Assembly (NCBI GenBank): GCA_031213475.1
Contig: JARUPZ010000005.1
Location: 9,487,848 to 9,551,847 of the forward strand
Source of the DNA: Nereocystis luetkeana
Lineage: Eukaryota; Sar; Phaeophyceae; Laminariales; Laminariaceae
DNA length: 64,000 nt
Direction: 5' to 3'
In this document: positions 10,801 to 20,385 of the stretch, in pieces
Position numbering within the stretch: position 1 is the stretch's first letter
Layout: each line of letters begins with the position of its first letter
Notes under the pieces: generated by a model
The model's database searches: none
Seen by the model: the letters and a program-made list of their open reading frames with translations, nothing else
Told to the model about the DNA's origin: nothing
Position numbers and translations under genes: made by a program

Positions 10801-13800
10801 GGAAAATCACGATATGTCCGGACGTGAGTACGAGGTACAAAAAGCGGCGACATCCTAGATCCAGGAGAAAAAAATTCATGTCAAGCCTATCCAGCAGAAA
10901 AGTAATCTCCAGCCGGGATTGCTTGAGCGCCAGGGAGCGTATGGGAGAACGTCTTCCATCTTACATACCTGAAACCCGTTCGCAAGAAGGGAGCAATCCG
11001 ACCCCAGGTTCTGCGGCAAAGACCAATCGTGCAGGTATAAGGGTTCCGGCACCACGACCTCCGCTGTGCCCGTTGTCGAAGCCGGAGCCTCCGCCGCCAC
11101 TGCCGCTGTCGCTATCGCTGTCGCTGCCGCTGTCGCTGTTGCTGGCCCTGGCGCTGGCACTGTTACTGTCGCCGCCGCTGCTGAACCCGCTGCCGCTGCT
11201 GCTGAAGCCGCCGTCGCCACCGTTGCCGCTGCCGCCGCCGCCGCCGCCGCCGCCGTCAAATCTGCCGCCCCCGTCCCTCGCCCGTCTCCCCGCCCACCTT
11301 GCCCCGCGCTTACCACCGGACCGGCTTCAGGGGCGCTCCTCTCCCTCTTCCTCTCCCTGGCGGAGGTGCTCTGCTTTCCTTCTTCTCCGTCGACGGCGCC
11401 GCCATCAGCTCCGACGCCGGCGACACCCCCCAGTCCCTCCTCGGTGCCGCCTCCACTACCGCTTTTGCTCCTGGTAGTCACATCGTCACCATCGACTTTC
11501 TTGCCGCTGATTTCGTCTTTGCCTTCGCCTTCACCCTCGCGACCTTCTGCAGCAGCAGCAACAGCATCAGCATCAGCAGCCGCAGCCGCAGCCGCAGCAG
11601 CAGCAACAGCAGGAGAAACAGCAGCAGCAGCAGCAGAAGCAGCAGCAGCAACGGATGGTGGTGCCAGGAGACTGACGAACGGCACCTGGCCGGCGTCATC
11701 CAGCCTCGCCCAGCTAACGGAATCGGGGACCCACCGTCTAACCGGCACTGCCTGAGCCGCGTTTCACAAAAGCAGTCGAGACGGGATCGACAAGTCAGCG
11801 CGCGCGGGGGGGGCGCGTGGGAGGTGAACCAGTACAAACCGAGCCACGTCTCACAAATAGACGGGAAAGAGCAACGAGGCAGCGCGTGCGTGGGGGAGGA
11901 TGGGGGGGTGAACCGGCACCCTAGGGCCTCAACTAAAAACACGGCCGTGTCACCCACATCTGCTGTTCATGGCGGTCAGCACGATACCAAAAATATGTGT
12001 CATTCGGGTGAATGGTCCTGCCGGCATTCGTGGGGGAGACATTTTCCCGTGTACTAACTTGCACCAGCTCGTACTTGGGGTTGCGTTTCGGATATAGATG
12101 GGACGGATCAACGAGTCATCGCGTGCATGGGAGCGAGCGGGAGGTGGACCGGCAAAAAAATGAGCCGCGCTTCACAAATAGTTGAGACGGATCAACGAGT
12201 CAGCGCGTGCGTGGGGGCGGGTGGGGCGTGGAGGAGGGGTGGGGGGGGGGGGGGGAGGGTGTCGGTTTCGACAGGCTTGACCGTGGATATTGTTGACCGA
12301 GGACCAGGTTCATAATAACGATCGGTTTGGGGGAAAAAAAGCACGGGAGGGAGGGGGACACGACACCCATCGCTGATCCAACAGCTTCCGCGTGTTTTCC
12401 TAAACCGACGGGGCTAACGGCTCTACAAGAAACACGCCAACCAACTCTTGCACAAAACAAAACACAAAAAAAGCAAGGCGCCTCCTCTCGACATATTTGC
12501 AAAGTATTGAAGAAGGGATAAAAGTATATATCTCTTTCCGCCGGAGAACTTCTTCAGCAGAGGCGCGCAAACGGGTGAGAGAGGCGACCGAAACAAGAAA
12601 CTCACACGTCAGACAGATGACGCTCTACTGTAGTCCTAATGAGCGCCAGTTTTGCAAATGCTCTTCAAGAGCTGTGTCATACAAATCACACAGATCCCAC
12701 CCAGAAAAAACATGAGCGCAAGAGCCGTGCCATACAGCTCCCACCCCGGGGCGAACCTATAGGATCTAGATCGGGCAGATCATTCTAATCAGGGACCCAT
12801 CCATCTGCAACGAAACATCTAGATCATGTAATGGGAATCTACCTGATCTGATCGTATCTGATCTGATCTGATCTCGTCCGATCTGTCCGATGCGTCAAAT
12901 AAATGGAATCTTCTGGAAAACGGTCCGCACCCCCCGCTGTGGCTTGTTGTCTGCCGGGTGTCGCTTTTCCTCTCGAGACCTGCTGGGACGCTCCGTGGCC
13001 CTCTTACTGCTGGAGCGTCGCCATCGTTCACGACAACAATATAAACGCGGCAAAATGATGCCTGTGACACTATTGTTGGACGCCTCCGGAACAATTATGT
13101 CGGTTGACGGCCCTTTTTCCCCTCGGCGGACGGCCGTCAAAGACCTCTGCTATGGACATTCGCCAAAGACATCCGTCAAAGACATCCGTCAAGGACATCC
13201 GTCAAAGACATCCGTCAAGGACATCCGTCAAAGACATCCGTCAAAGACATCCGTCGAGGACATCCGTTATGAACATCCGCCAGGGACATCCGTCAAGGAC
13301 ATCCGTCAATAACATCCGTCAAGGACATCCGTCAAAGGGAAGCCGTCATGAACCTCCCCAAACAAAAACTACAGCAGTATATGGCCTCTTTTTTTTAACT
13401 GCAGTCCCGTTTCGGGGACAAACCACTCGAGCTCTCGGTAACTAGTCCCCAAAACGGGACTGACCACAGTTATAAATGGGCTCAAGCCTACACCGCCAAC
13501 CGACGTGTTCGTTTGCTCCGGGTGGTACCGCACCTTCTCTCCGACCGCTTTCCTCAAGCCTTCTCGATCCCAAGCACGCCCGCCTTCGAAGCACATGGAA
13601 GCCCCGCCCTTAAGGATGACGGGGCGACCCAGCAAGGCGTACGTCTCTATGAACTCCTCGTAGCTCAGGATGGAAGCGTTTCTGCAGCGGTCGGTTCGGG
13701 GGACACGGCGCGAAGGAAGAGAGGCGGATGCTTCAATCGTGAGATGTAACGAAGTATCTTACACAGCTTGAAAAGATGAGTTTCGACGAAATCCTCGACT

Positions 13801-14789
13801 TCACAGCACTTTTTGAAAAAAATAATTACATAAATAAAAACAAAGAGAGAGAAGAAGTAAATGGGATCGAACGCGGGATAACGAAACAACGTAATGATGC
13901 TACTGCTGTAACGTAAGTTCCTTTTAGCTCTGATCGGTCGAAAAGCGTATTACTATTCACACCTTTGGTATTTGTTTGGCGATAAACAACGAGATTAGGG
14001 CTTGGAAAAAAAAAAGAGCCGTGACGAGAAGAGAGCACAGAGGGCACCCTCGCCTCCGACCCTCGCCTCCATCAATTCCCCCTAACCATCAACTCGAAGA
14101 AAACCGAAGAGATGCTCCCGAGCCCGGAGCTGCACAAGAGAGCCGCGGGTCGGGTCAATAACTGTTTAAACTCTTACGGGTCGGGTCGGGTCGGGTCGGG
14201 TCAAGAGGTTCTCAAATCTCACGGGTCGGGTCGGGTCAGGTCGGGTCAGCTGACCCCACCCGACCCGACTCAACCTGACCCGTGAGGTTTGACCTGACCC
14301 GCGAACAGCCCGGCATGACACAAATCTCCCCTAACCCCGTGTTCAGTTCTACTGTGTGAAAAAGCCTCCCTACAAGCTTTCTTAACCATTGCGTGCACTG
14401 TGCCATGTGTGCCGTGTATGCGTTACCTTTCGTCCAACGGCTCGAACCGCGCAGGAGAGCAACCCGATGAAAATCGCTTGCCGTCCCTTCCCGTGCCTGA
14501 CTCGCCCCCAGATTCCGCTTCCCGCGGCCGCTTGTGTCCAGACTTGCCGCGCGTGGCATCATCAGCCACCGCGGGGCTCTTCGAAGAAGGCGGTGGTGGC
14601 GACCCCCCCGATCCCCGCGCTTCTACTTCCAGCAACGCCTGCTGCCTAGCCCGGAGTGAATCGCAGGCTTTGCGCAGCCGCGCGCGTTCGCTCCGCGCCC
14701 AGCAGTCGCTGCTGCCGCCGGACAATGGCAAAAAGGCGCAACAAAAGAGAGTCGATGATATCGAACGTGTCGTTGTGTCGGGGGATCAC
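4821..14789 (-). CDS. JmjC-domain (Fe(II)/2-oxoglutarate oxygenase) gene, incomplete
   Basis: Exons, read on the minus strand: 14789-14427, 13681-13534, 11751-10969, (one not found), 7183-7121, 5672-5476, 5066-4918. JmjC hallmarks in order: LSYEEFIETY...GRPVILKG; VPVRRWVPDSVSWA; PLYLHDWSLPQN; WPSLFVGPEGSKSDMHVDSFG with the iron-binding H-x-D; SHFWMALLEGKKRW; AGDLLFVPAGCPHRVENL with the third iron-ligand His. These proteins hydroxylate or demethylate proteins, often histones; the substrate cannot be read here. A KRPRE basic patch suggests nuclear location. Phases fit at AG|A (14427/13681), phase 0 (13534/11751), GG|G (7121/5672) and G|GG (5476/5066). Problems: the exon joining ANGFQ to WPSLF was not found, exon 14427-14789 needs a 1-nt shift, and a 73-bp duplication truncates the end. 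It may be a pseudogene, or contain assembly errors. Confidence 0.85.
4854..4999. repeat. 73-bp perfect tandem duplication in a coding exon
   Basis: Two adjacent copies, 4854-4926 and 4927-4999, starting AGCCTCTTTCACCTGG and ending TTACAGGAG, look identical by eye. The length is not a multiple of three, so it shifts the JmjC frame. Recent origin or assembly artefact is likely because the copies have not diverged. Confidence 0.95.
4918..5066 (-). CDS. JmjC gene, last exon, truncated by tandem duplication
   Basis: From TCGCAG|GG: GDLLFVPAGCPHRVENLTDT, then LALSCNYVDATNVD. It provides the third iron ligand (His of CPHRV). The frame stops at TAA 4918-4920, exactly at the junction of a 73-bp tandem duplication (4854-4926 / 4927-4999). 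Read through the upstream copy alone, the frame would go on to TGA at 4821-4823, so the ancestral protein was probably about ten residues longer and different at its end. Confidence 0.85.
5476..5672 (-). CDS. JmjC gene, exon FWMALLEGKKRW
   Basis: 197 nt between ACCAAG|G and GGCCG|GTGCGA, starting with one codon base and ending phase 1. Encodes SHFWMALLEGKKRWLLFPKE and ends RGYEGILEA. The Lys of GKKRW is in the place where related enzymes bind 2-oxoglutarate. The preceding intron (5673-7120) holds a SINE-2 copy and G-runs. Confidence 0.9.
5750..6091 (-). mobile_element. SINE-2 copy in JmjC intron
   Basis: Plus strand shows the reverse: TAATCATCACTTTTACTTTC at 5756, C-run 5856-5868, TTGAACCCACGAAACTGACC (B-box region) and CCAAGCCACCGGGGACGCCG at 6074-6092. 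Confidence 0.75.
6520..6605 (-). mobile_element. Family D fragment after a G-run, JmjC intron
   Basis: G-run 6521-6549, then GTGTATTCTTCGCCATGCAT and GACCGTAGTTGTATGGCCAT, the diverged tail end of family D. Confidence 0.55.
7121..7183 (-). CDS. JmjC gene, exon with HxD iron-binding motif
   Basis: 63-nt exon between CTCCACAG|C and TTCGG|GTGAGA. Encodes WPSLFVGPEGSKSDMHVDSF, with His and Asp of the H-x-D facial triad. It starts with the last base of a codon, so the missing upstream exon should end in phase 2. Confidence 0.9.
8088..8172 (+). mobile_element. Family C fragment with C-run tail
   Basis: CGGTGCTCCGTCTC ... GATGCGTGGTCATTGGG ... GGAGTACGCCACCCCCCCCC. This is the tail end of family C in sense orientation, 5'-truncated. 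Confidence 0.65.
8383..8848 (+). mobile_element. Family D retroposon, near full length, poly(C) tail
   Basis: About 465 bp. Starts ACACTGTAAAACATGCCGGT after a C-run and ends GAGATCGAGTACATACCTCC...AGAGTACC followed by 22 C (about 8849-8870). Internal landmarks: poly-T 8425-8445, AAGGCACCCAAGAGGCAGTT, TCCCGGCATTGTAGGGATGC. No long ORF. Confidence 0.75.
9225..9690. repeat. Minisatellite with TACCCGGGTA core
   Basis: About 12 imperfect units of 35-45 bp around GGTACCCGGGTAC, e.g. CCAGAGCACATCCCCAGGTT. The core is a self-complementary decamer. Confidence 0.85.
9691..10499. other. JmjC intron DNA, linking exon not found
   Basis: Searched by eye for a JmjC VP.YFA.D segment on the minus strand without success. 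A good donor-like GTGAGGTGAG occurs near 10207 (minus) but the frame before it is not JmjC-like. Confidence 0.4.
10500..10810. repeat. GATCTG-rich patch, JmjC region
   Basis: Scattered ATCTGTAGAT, GATCTGATCTGG and similar; no gene seen. Confidence 0.5.
10969..11751 (-). CDS. JmjC gene, large exon with Ala/Gly/Ser-rich insertion
   Basis: 783 nt, phase 0 at both ends (GGCTCAG|GCA ... TTTCAG|GTATGT). It starts AVPVRRWVPDSVSWARLDDA and ends EPLYLHDWSLPQNLG...LANGFQ, both recognisable JmjC segments. Between them lie about 200 residues of Ala, Gly, Ser, Thr and charged low complexity, coded by CAG/GCC-type triplet runs. Long open frames on the other strand here are mirror images of the triplet repeats. 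Confidence 0.85.
11755..12759. other. JmjC intron, low-complexity G-rich
   Basis: Three related segments start GGGACGGGATCAACGAGTCA-like and contain CGCGCGTGGGGG...GAGG (about 11770, 11860, 12100, 12185), a degenerate repeat of 60-100 bp. G-run at 12240-12256. Confidence 0.5.
12760..12895. repeat. GATCT-rich patch
   Basis: Contains CTGATCTGATCTGATCTG; JmjC intron side. Confidence 0.6.
13135..13352. repeat. 13-bp minisatellite GTCAAAGACATCC
   Basis: About 15 units of GTCAA(A/G)GACATCC. Three units are 39 nt, so all frames stay open in places. JmjC intron. Confidence 0.92.
13392..13486. mobile_element. MITE-B copy, JmjC intron
   Basis: TGCAGTCCCGTTTCGGGGAC / GTCCCCAAAACGGGACTG; outer arms decayed. 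Confidence 0.8.
13534..13681 (-). CDS. JmjC gene, exon with LSYEEF / GRPVILKG
   Basis: 148 nt from CTGCAG|A to GAGAAG|GTGCGG. Encodes NASILSYEEFIETYALLGRP, then VILKGGASMCFEGG and AWDREGLRKAVGEK. This is the N-terminal flank of JmjC domains (..eeF...y...grPvil.g). An alternative later donor would add about 13 residues; the chosen one joins in phase to AVPVRRW. Confidence 0.8.
14140..14315. repeat. (GGGTC)n hairpin element
   Basis: GGGTCGGGTCGGGTC runs face GACCCGACCC runs around GGGTCAGCTGACCC; edges CTCACGGGTC and GACCCGTGAGGTTTGAC. Just 5' of the JmjC exons. Confidence 0.75.
14427..14789 (-). CDS. JmjC gene, upstream exon with 1-nt frame shift
   Basis: Strong acceptor (pyrimidine tract, CTGCAG|GTG) and donor GAAAG|GTAACG. 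The first third is open in one frame (VIPRHNDTFDIIDSLLLRLF), the rest in the next frame (ERARLRKACDSLRARQQALL ... KRPRE ... RFEPLDE). The shift lies in a GC-rich patch around 14680-14710. The end phase (AG) joins exactly to the A that opens the 13681 exon, giving DERNASILSYEEF, so the 3' part is well tied to the JmjC gene. Content: an amphipathic charged helix, then a low-complexity linker with a possible nuclear signal. A later acceptor in the GGCAGCAG stretch could avoid the frameshift. Confidence 0.6.
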
Positions 14790-14933
14790 CTGCAGCGGTA
14801 GGGGAAACGCCTCATTATTTCGAGGCTCCCTCACCTGGAGAGCTCGCTTGTCCCACCCAAAAAAGGACTTTTAAGGAGAAAAAATAACGAACACTCGCAC
14901 GCAGGTCAATCCGACGAGCCAGCCGTGTGGCCT

Positions 14934-15091
14934 TAACCCTTTTGAAACCGCAGTCCCGTTCTGAGGCCAACCTACTTGAACATTTGAGGGGTTTTAACCC
15001 TTCTAGTGCTGCAGTGTACGTGCGCCTGAATTGTACTGTAATTCCTAGTGTTTTGTCCCCGCGATGGGAGTGCGGTTCTAAATGGGGTTCG
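14934..15091. mobile_element. MITE-B copy with 60-bp internal insertion
   Basis: Left arm TTAACCCTTTTGAAACCGCA, right arm TTTTGTCCCCGCGATGGGAG ... AATGGGGTT, separated by extra unrelated bases. Confidence 0.7.
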
Positions 15092-15224
15092 TATTTCCCG
15101 AGTTGAGGATGGATCCCCGTCAGTCAGGAAAAAAGAAAAAAGCCAAAAAAAATGCCACGTACGCACCCCGATATATCGTACTCGTAGCGAGCGTCCGGGT
15201 TGCCGATAGAACCGTTGACAGGAG

Positions 15225-15715
15225 AACTTGTCTGATGACGGCATGCTACCGCCCCCTTGACGGACAGCCGTCAAGAATCTCTCTTTGATGAAGAATCCGT
15301 CAAGGACCTTCTTGACGGAAAGCCGTCAACGATCTCTCCTTGACGGAAAGCCGTCAACGAATGCCCCTTGACGGGAAATATGTCAAATACCGCCCCTCGA
15401 CGGACATCCGGCAAGGACCGCTTGACGAATAGCCGCCAACGACCTCTTGACCGACATCCATCAAGAAACTCTTGACGGATAGACTTCAGAGGGCATTCCC
15501 TTGACGAACAGGCGCCAAGGGCCGCCCCATGACGGACAGCCGTCAAGCACGGCGCCTTGTCGCACAGCCGACAAGGACATCCCCTTCACGCACAGCCATC
15601 AAGGACCTGCCGTTGCCGAACAGCCGTCAAGGACATCCCTATGACAGACAGCCGCCAAGGACGCCTGGCGGACATCCGCCCAGGACCGCCCCTTGACGGA
15701 CAACCGCCATGGATC
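15225..15715. repeat. Degenerate repeat of CTTGACGGACAGCCGTCAAG
   Basis: About 15 diverged 25-35-bp units, each potentially a small hairpin (TTGACGG...CCGTCAA). Shares CCGTCAA with the 13.2-kb minisatellite. Confidence 0.8.
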
Positions 15716-16045
15716 TCTCCACGCCAAAAACAGTGCCTGGCATACGAAACCACTATAAACACAAGTAAGTCTAACGTGCCTTGAAGCGCAAAAAACTACG
15801 GTAGACGGTCAACAGCCGACGTCTTTGCTGACAGGACGCGCGCGGGGCTGGCAGACTCTCGTCACCAAATCCCCATTTTTTTTCTTCTCCTTCTCTCCGT
15901 CCTGAAGTTTTTTTCAATACATGCTACCGTGACTTGACATATATACGACGATTGCACCCGATTGTATCCCCTTATTATGAAACAATCATAGCGACCGCCG
16001 TGCAACTAATTGAGCGCTCCCTTATATTACGAGTAACACATTAGA

Positions 16046-16192
16046 GTCGATCTTAACTAGGAGTGTTTTTCAGTTTTTTTCAGTATTTTCCCGAAATTTC
16101 GGTATTTTCCTATAGGAAAAAACCATGAAATACCGAAATTTCGGGAAAATGCCGAAAAAAAACAAAAAACAGCCCTCGTTAAGATCGACCCT
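16046..16192. mobile_element. Fold-back element, about 147 bp
   Basis: Outer arms GTCGATCTTAAC / GTTAAGATCGAC, inner arms CCCGAAATTTCGGTATTT / AAATACCGAAATTTCGGG around TCCTATAGGA. It would form one long hairpin. Confidence 0.75.
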
Positions 16193-16434
16193 TAAGGAAG
16201 AACCGCACGGACGTTTCGCGGATAACGTACTTGAAATCATATCGCGGAATTTTTTGCAGCAGCATAAAAAGCTAAAGCCGGGACCGTACATACCAGGTGG
16301 TGGTATATACCTTTGGTTCTTCTTCAAACAGGAGCAAATCTACCAAACTCTTCCGTTTGTACGCTGCAACGCTGCTAGAACACGAAAGATAGCTGCATCG
16401 TCAGGGGAGAAGAGCGGGAAACGAGTGACACCAA

Positions 16435-16631
16435 CATGTTGCAACAGCAGCAGCAGCAATATAACCACTATCATCATTTGCAGCAGCAGCAGCAACAACA
16501 ACAACGAAAGGAAACATCAGCAATGGCAACACCAGAAGCAGCGCGATCATCATCAGCAGCATCATAATGGTCATCATGGTGGGCAGCAGCAACAACCAAA
16601 GCGACATCGACAAACAACAGCAACGTCAGCA

Positions 16632-16675
<44 letters not shown>

Positions 16676-16860
16676 GGGTTAAAGCTGACACACGACACGA
16701 ACTTTATACGCGGAAGTGTGGTGAGCTCAACCCTCGTTTTTACCTATCCGTCGCAGGGCAAAACAACAACAAAAACGGCAAGAACAGTGGCGTAGTCGGC
16801 AGAAGCGGAAGCAACAGCAGCAGCAGTGGAAGCAACAGCAGCAGCAGCAGCATCATCGTC
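16435..16860. repeat. CAG/ACA triplet-rich patch
   Basis: (CAG)n at 16443-16455, 16480-16495 and about 11 units at 16635-16670, with AAC runs. Long open frames on both strands follow from the triplets. No intron signals or domain. Confidence 0.7.
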
Positions 16861-17084
16861 ATCGACATCTGATCATCAAGAAATACAGCTGTGACTTCTA
16901 TTTTTGACGCTACTGCAGACGTAGAGGAGACCGACGAGGGCAGCTGCCCCCGCGCGTTAACCCTGGCATCGCTAACTGCTTTCGTCGCGGCCAGAGCGCC
17001 CCGCGGAGCACGAACGGACGATTCTCCTGACAACGGGAACAGAGAGAAAAAACGCCGAGCGGTGCGTCTGTATATACATTCATC

Positions 17085-17395
17085 CGACGAAAGTCGGCGA
17101 GCAGCGGGAATGCTGAATTAATTAACCCCATGCGCGATAAAAATGAAGGCACGTATCCCGGGGGGGGGGGGGGGGGGGGGGTACTCGGTAGGAGAGATGT
17201 ACTCGATCTCATGCATGGCCGTAGTCGTATGACCATAGACCCTCGCATCCCTACAATGCCCGGACGGAGCATGTCGGGTTTTCACCGACCAGGCAGACAT
17301 TGCTTGCACCAAGCCCGGGGGGGGAAGGACGACACCTGCGACCATGGCTTTTGTCCAGAAGCTGGAAACTAAAAGTGACGATGAACACAAAAAAA
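17085..17395 (+). mobile_element. SINE-2-like copy interrupted by family D
   Basis: Left part GGCGAGCAGCGGGAATGCTG ... GATAAAAATGAAGGCACGTA; right part GACGACACCTGCGACCATGG ... GGAAACTAAAAGTGACGATG and A-rich tail (to 17400). The core mixes SINE-1 and SINE-2 features. Confidence 0.65.
17181..17317 (-). mobile_element. Family D fragment inserted in a SINE-2 G-run
   Basis: Plus strand: 21-nt G-run (17161-17181), GTACTCGGTAGGAGAGATGT ... GACATTGCTTGCACCAAG, then CCCGGGGGGGGAAGG and the SINE-2 3' end. The copy is 5'-truncated in the sense direction. Confidence 0.75.
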
Positions 17396-17479
17396 ATAAA
17401 AAACGAAACGTGTCGTCCTGATATTTTCGAATCCGTGTTTTTCGTTGCGTGAGCCTGTTGGTTATAGCACTGCCCACTA

Positions 17480-17691
17480 TTACGGGGGAACATAGTTAAT
17501 AGGACCAAACATTGTTAATACGGGGGACCATAGTTAACAGGACCAAATATTGTTGGTATAAATGGTTAAATATATAGATTTTCATGTATACCACAGGTCC
17601 TGTTAACTATGGTCCCCCGTAATAGCAAAAATAGCGAAATATGTAGATTTTAGTGTGTACCGTAGGTTCTATTTAATATGATCCCCCGTAA
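17480..17691. mobile_element. MITE-A copy with a nested MITE-A (17518-17622)
   Basis: Outer copy is interrupted at ATTGTTA|GCAAAAAT; the inner 105-bp copy is flanked by TA (17516-17517, 17623-17624). Confidence 0.95.
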
Positions 17692-17784
17692 TAGCACACG
17701 TGGTTACATGGCCATCTACAGTAGTAGTGCTTGTTGAATTTAGGACCCGGGTTTCTCCACAAACAAGGCGGGATATCGCATCGA

Positions 17785-17935
17785 AAAAATTGCCATTTCG
17801 ATATATCTCAATATCGAACTTTCAATTCGTCGAGATATCGGACTTTCGATGTATCGAAATATCGAAGGATCGAGCCTTCAAAACATCGAAATATCGGACT
17901 TTCGTATGTCGAAGTATCGGGCTTTCGTAACAATA
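17785..17935. repeat. ATCGAAATATCG repeat patch
   Basis: About seven imperfect units of ATATCGGACTTTCG(A/T). Confidence 0.7.
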
Positions 17936-18391
17936 CAGCCCTGATTTTCCTTGACAACGGCGATATTGAAAAAAAAGCCGAGCGGTGCGCCAACACATGG
18001 AGATATGTATGTCGTCGACATGTTTTCCAACCCCGTACTTTTCGGTTACGTCCACCTGTAGGGTATAGCACCCACCCCCCGCTAGGTTATACCAGGTACA
18101 CCGCAGAGGGCGTCGAGTCCGCACAGCAGCAGGAGTGATGATGCGATCGTTTTTTTCCGCGCCCGCTCTCTCTCTGGAAGGGTACTATGCTTAAAGAATT
18201 CCCTCAAAAATATATTTTCGGAAGGGCTCTCTCTCTCTCTCTCTCTCTCCCTTTCTCGAATAGATCCTTATCCGTGAAAACGCCTCCGTCTTATTGTTCG
18301 GTGTTGGCAACCTTAACCTTTCCCGTTGTGGCAAAAAAAAAATCGAGCGCTGAAAAACGGTCGCATCCCTGAGCGATTTCAACGCTCTTTT

Positions 18392-18482
18392 TACCCTTTT
18401 ACGCTGCAATCCCGATTTGGGGACAAATAACACTAGTTCCAAGTACTTTGTACCCAAAACGGGACTGCGGTCCTGAAAACCA
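18392..18482. mobile_element. MITE-B copy
   Basis: ACCCTTTTACGCTGCAATCC / AAAACGGGACTGCGGTCCTG. Confidence 0.85.
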
Positions 18483-18797
18483 CGTGACTTATCTAGGCTA
18501 TTAATAGTGGGGTTTGGAGAAATTCGGGTTCTCGATCAATTTTACACGATATTTTTTTTACCTTCCCTACCTTCCACGCGTGGGCATGCGCGCCAGGGCG
18601 CTGTCCATTTCTTTGAGAGCATCTTCGAGATGAGCGTCGCCGAGCTTCTCCAGGTAGAGCGCTGTAAGGTGGAGCCCGGGGGGGGGGGGGGGGGGGGGGA
18701 GGGAGGAGGTCAGGGGATAAGTATAGTGGGGATGGGAAACAGGCGCCGGTCGGAGCAGCAGCGTCGACGTAACGAAGGCAATGGAGCATGCCAGGTA

Positions 18798-18902
18798 TTA
18801 CGGGGGACCATAGTTAATAGGACCAAATATTGTTAGTAAAAATGGCTAAATATGTAGTTTTTTATGTATACCATAGGTCCTATTAACTATGGTCCCCCGT
18901 AA
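18798..18902. mobile_element. MITE-A copy
   Basis: 105 bp, close to consensus, TA on the left, ATA on the right. Confidence 0.95.
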
Positions 18903-19489
18903 ATAGTACAGTATTTAAAACAAACGGCGCAATGAAAACCCGAACACGTACAACAAAGAAAACAACTACCCTGGTACCTGGTACGTACGCGATACGTACG
19001 TAAGACGCATGAAAACAAATACCACCATGTCCCACACGATGTAAGCACCTTTTTGTTCACTTGAAACATATACCACTCTGTCCCACAAATATAAGCACCT
19101 GTTTTCACTCGAAATAAATACCGCTCTGTCCTGCCAGGTACAATATACCAGGTATAAGTCCCTTTTTCACTTGAAAACATGTACCACTATGCCCCACGAT
19201 ACACGCACATTTTCACTTGAAAACAAGTGCCACTATGTCCCACAATATGAGCACATTTTCTACATTAATATTCAATCAAAACGGTCCTTGCGTACAGGGA
19301 CAGAGCGGTACATACATACCAACCACCGTGGACAGAAACGTGAAGAAACCTCAATGATTAGTCACCACCAATGGGAAGATTGAACGCCCCTTCCATTCCC
19401 GTCAGAGGTGGTACATATGAAACAGTTTCAAGGGTGTGTTTAGCGTGTAACACTATGAAAAGTTCCACGCCTGGGACAGAGGATCTGAC

Positions 19490-19745
19490 AGATTATTTCC
19501 AGTTCATGATCTAGATGCTTCAAAGCAGATATATCATCCATCTGTTTGATCTGTATGATCTATATGATCTAGCTCATGTTGCTGGGTGGGAGCCGTAAGA
19601 CCTGCTGCATGATCTACAGCAGCACGTGTTTTTCCCTGGGTTGGGTCTGTACTATGCACAGATGATGCTCGGCACAACCTCTGACAGCGACAGGCAGGTG
19701 AGGAACTAGATCATCTAGATCATGATCTATCTGATCTATCTGATT
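19490..19745. repeat. GATCTA-rich patch
   Basis: GATCTGTATGATCTATATGA and similar repeats; no gene. Confidence 0.5.
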
Positions 19746-19884
19746 TGTCCGGGGTGTGGAATAGTGTATACGCTGGGGCACCTGGGCACAAAATTTTGCT
19801 GTGTTGGCCTATACTCGGGTAGGTCAGGTACCTAATAAAGACTGGTGCTGCAGTTGGCGGTTGGCGGTTGGTGGGGGGGTGGGG

Positions 19885-20385
19885 GGGTGTACTCGATAGG
19901 AGAGATGTACTCGATCTCATGCATGGCCGTAGTCGAATGACCATAGACCCTAGCATCCCTACAATGCCGGGACGGCACATGTCGGGTTTTCACCGACCAG
20001 GCAGACATTGCTTACACCAAGCGCGAAGCGCCGTGAGGTGTCCGGCGAGTCGCATGAAGGGTGAGCTGCATCCTACTAAGAACCGCTTGTGAGGCGGACT
20101 TGCATATGGATGACAGCTTCAATGAGTTAATTTAATTTCCGGTGTAGGCATTTCCAGAGACAGCAATGGGAGTACTATGTAACTGCCTCTTGGGGGCCTT
20201 ACCTTGAATACTACGTGATACGATCAATCCCTAAGCGCGGAGTAAAGGTGCTTTACCTCGCACAAATGATCTAACTCGACAACCAGCTGTGGGCGACCGC
20301 CAAAAAAACAAACACAACAAAAAAACGTTACCCTGGTTGTCTAGTTCACGTAGTGAGCGGCATGTTTTACAGTGTCGTTGCCAAC
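19885..20385 (-). mobile_element. Family D retroposon, near full length
   Basis: Plus strand: G-rich run 19871-19886, GTGTACTCGATAGGAGAGAT, GACAGCTTCAATGAGTTAAT, AACCAGCTGTGGGCGACCGC, ending GGCATGTTTTACAGTGTCG. Best-preserved copy; sense is the minus strand. Confidence 0.75.

Noticed and set aside
10824..11755. Long plus-strand ORFs rich in Leu/Pro and Ala
   Set aside because: They mirror the minus-strand JmjC exon; the triplet repeats keep all frames open.
13104..13445. Repeat-protein-like ORF (KTSVKDIRQRHPS)
   Set aside because: Product of a 13-bp minisatellite that stays open by chance.
16125..16682. 185-codon ORF with Gln/Ser/His runs
   Set aside because: Begins inside a fold-back element and continues through CAG/ACA triplets; no domain.
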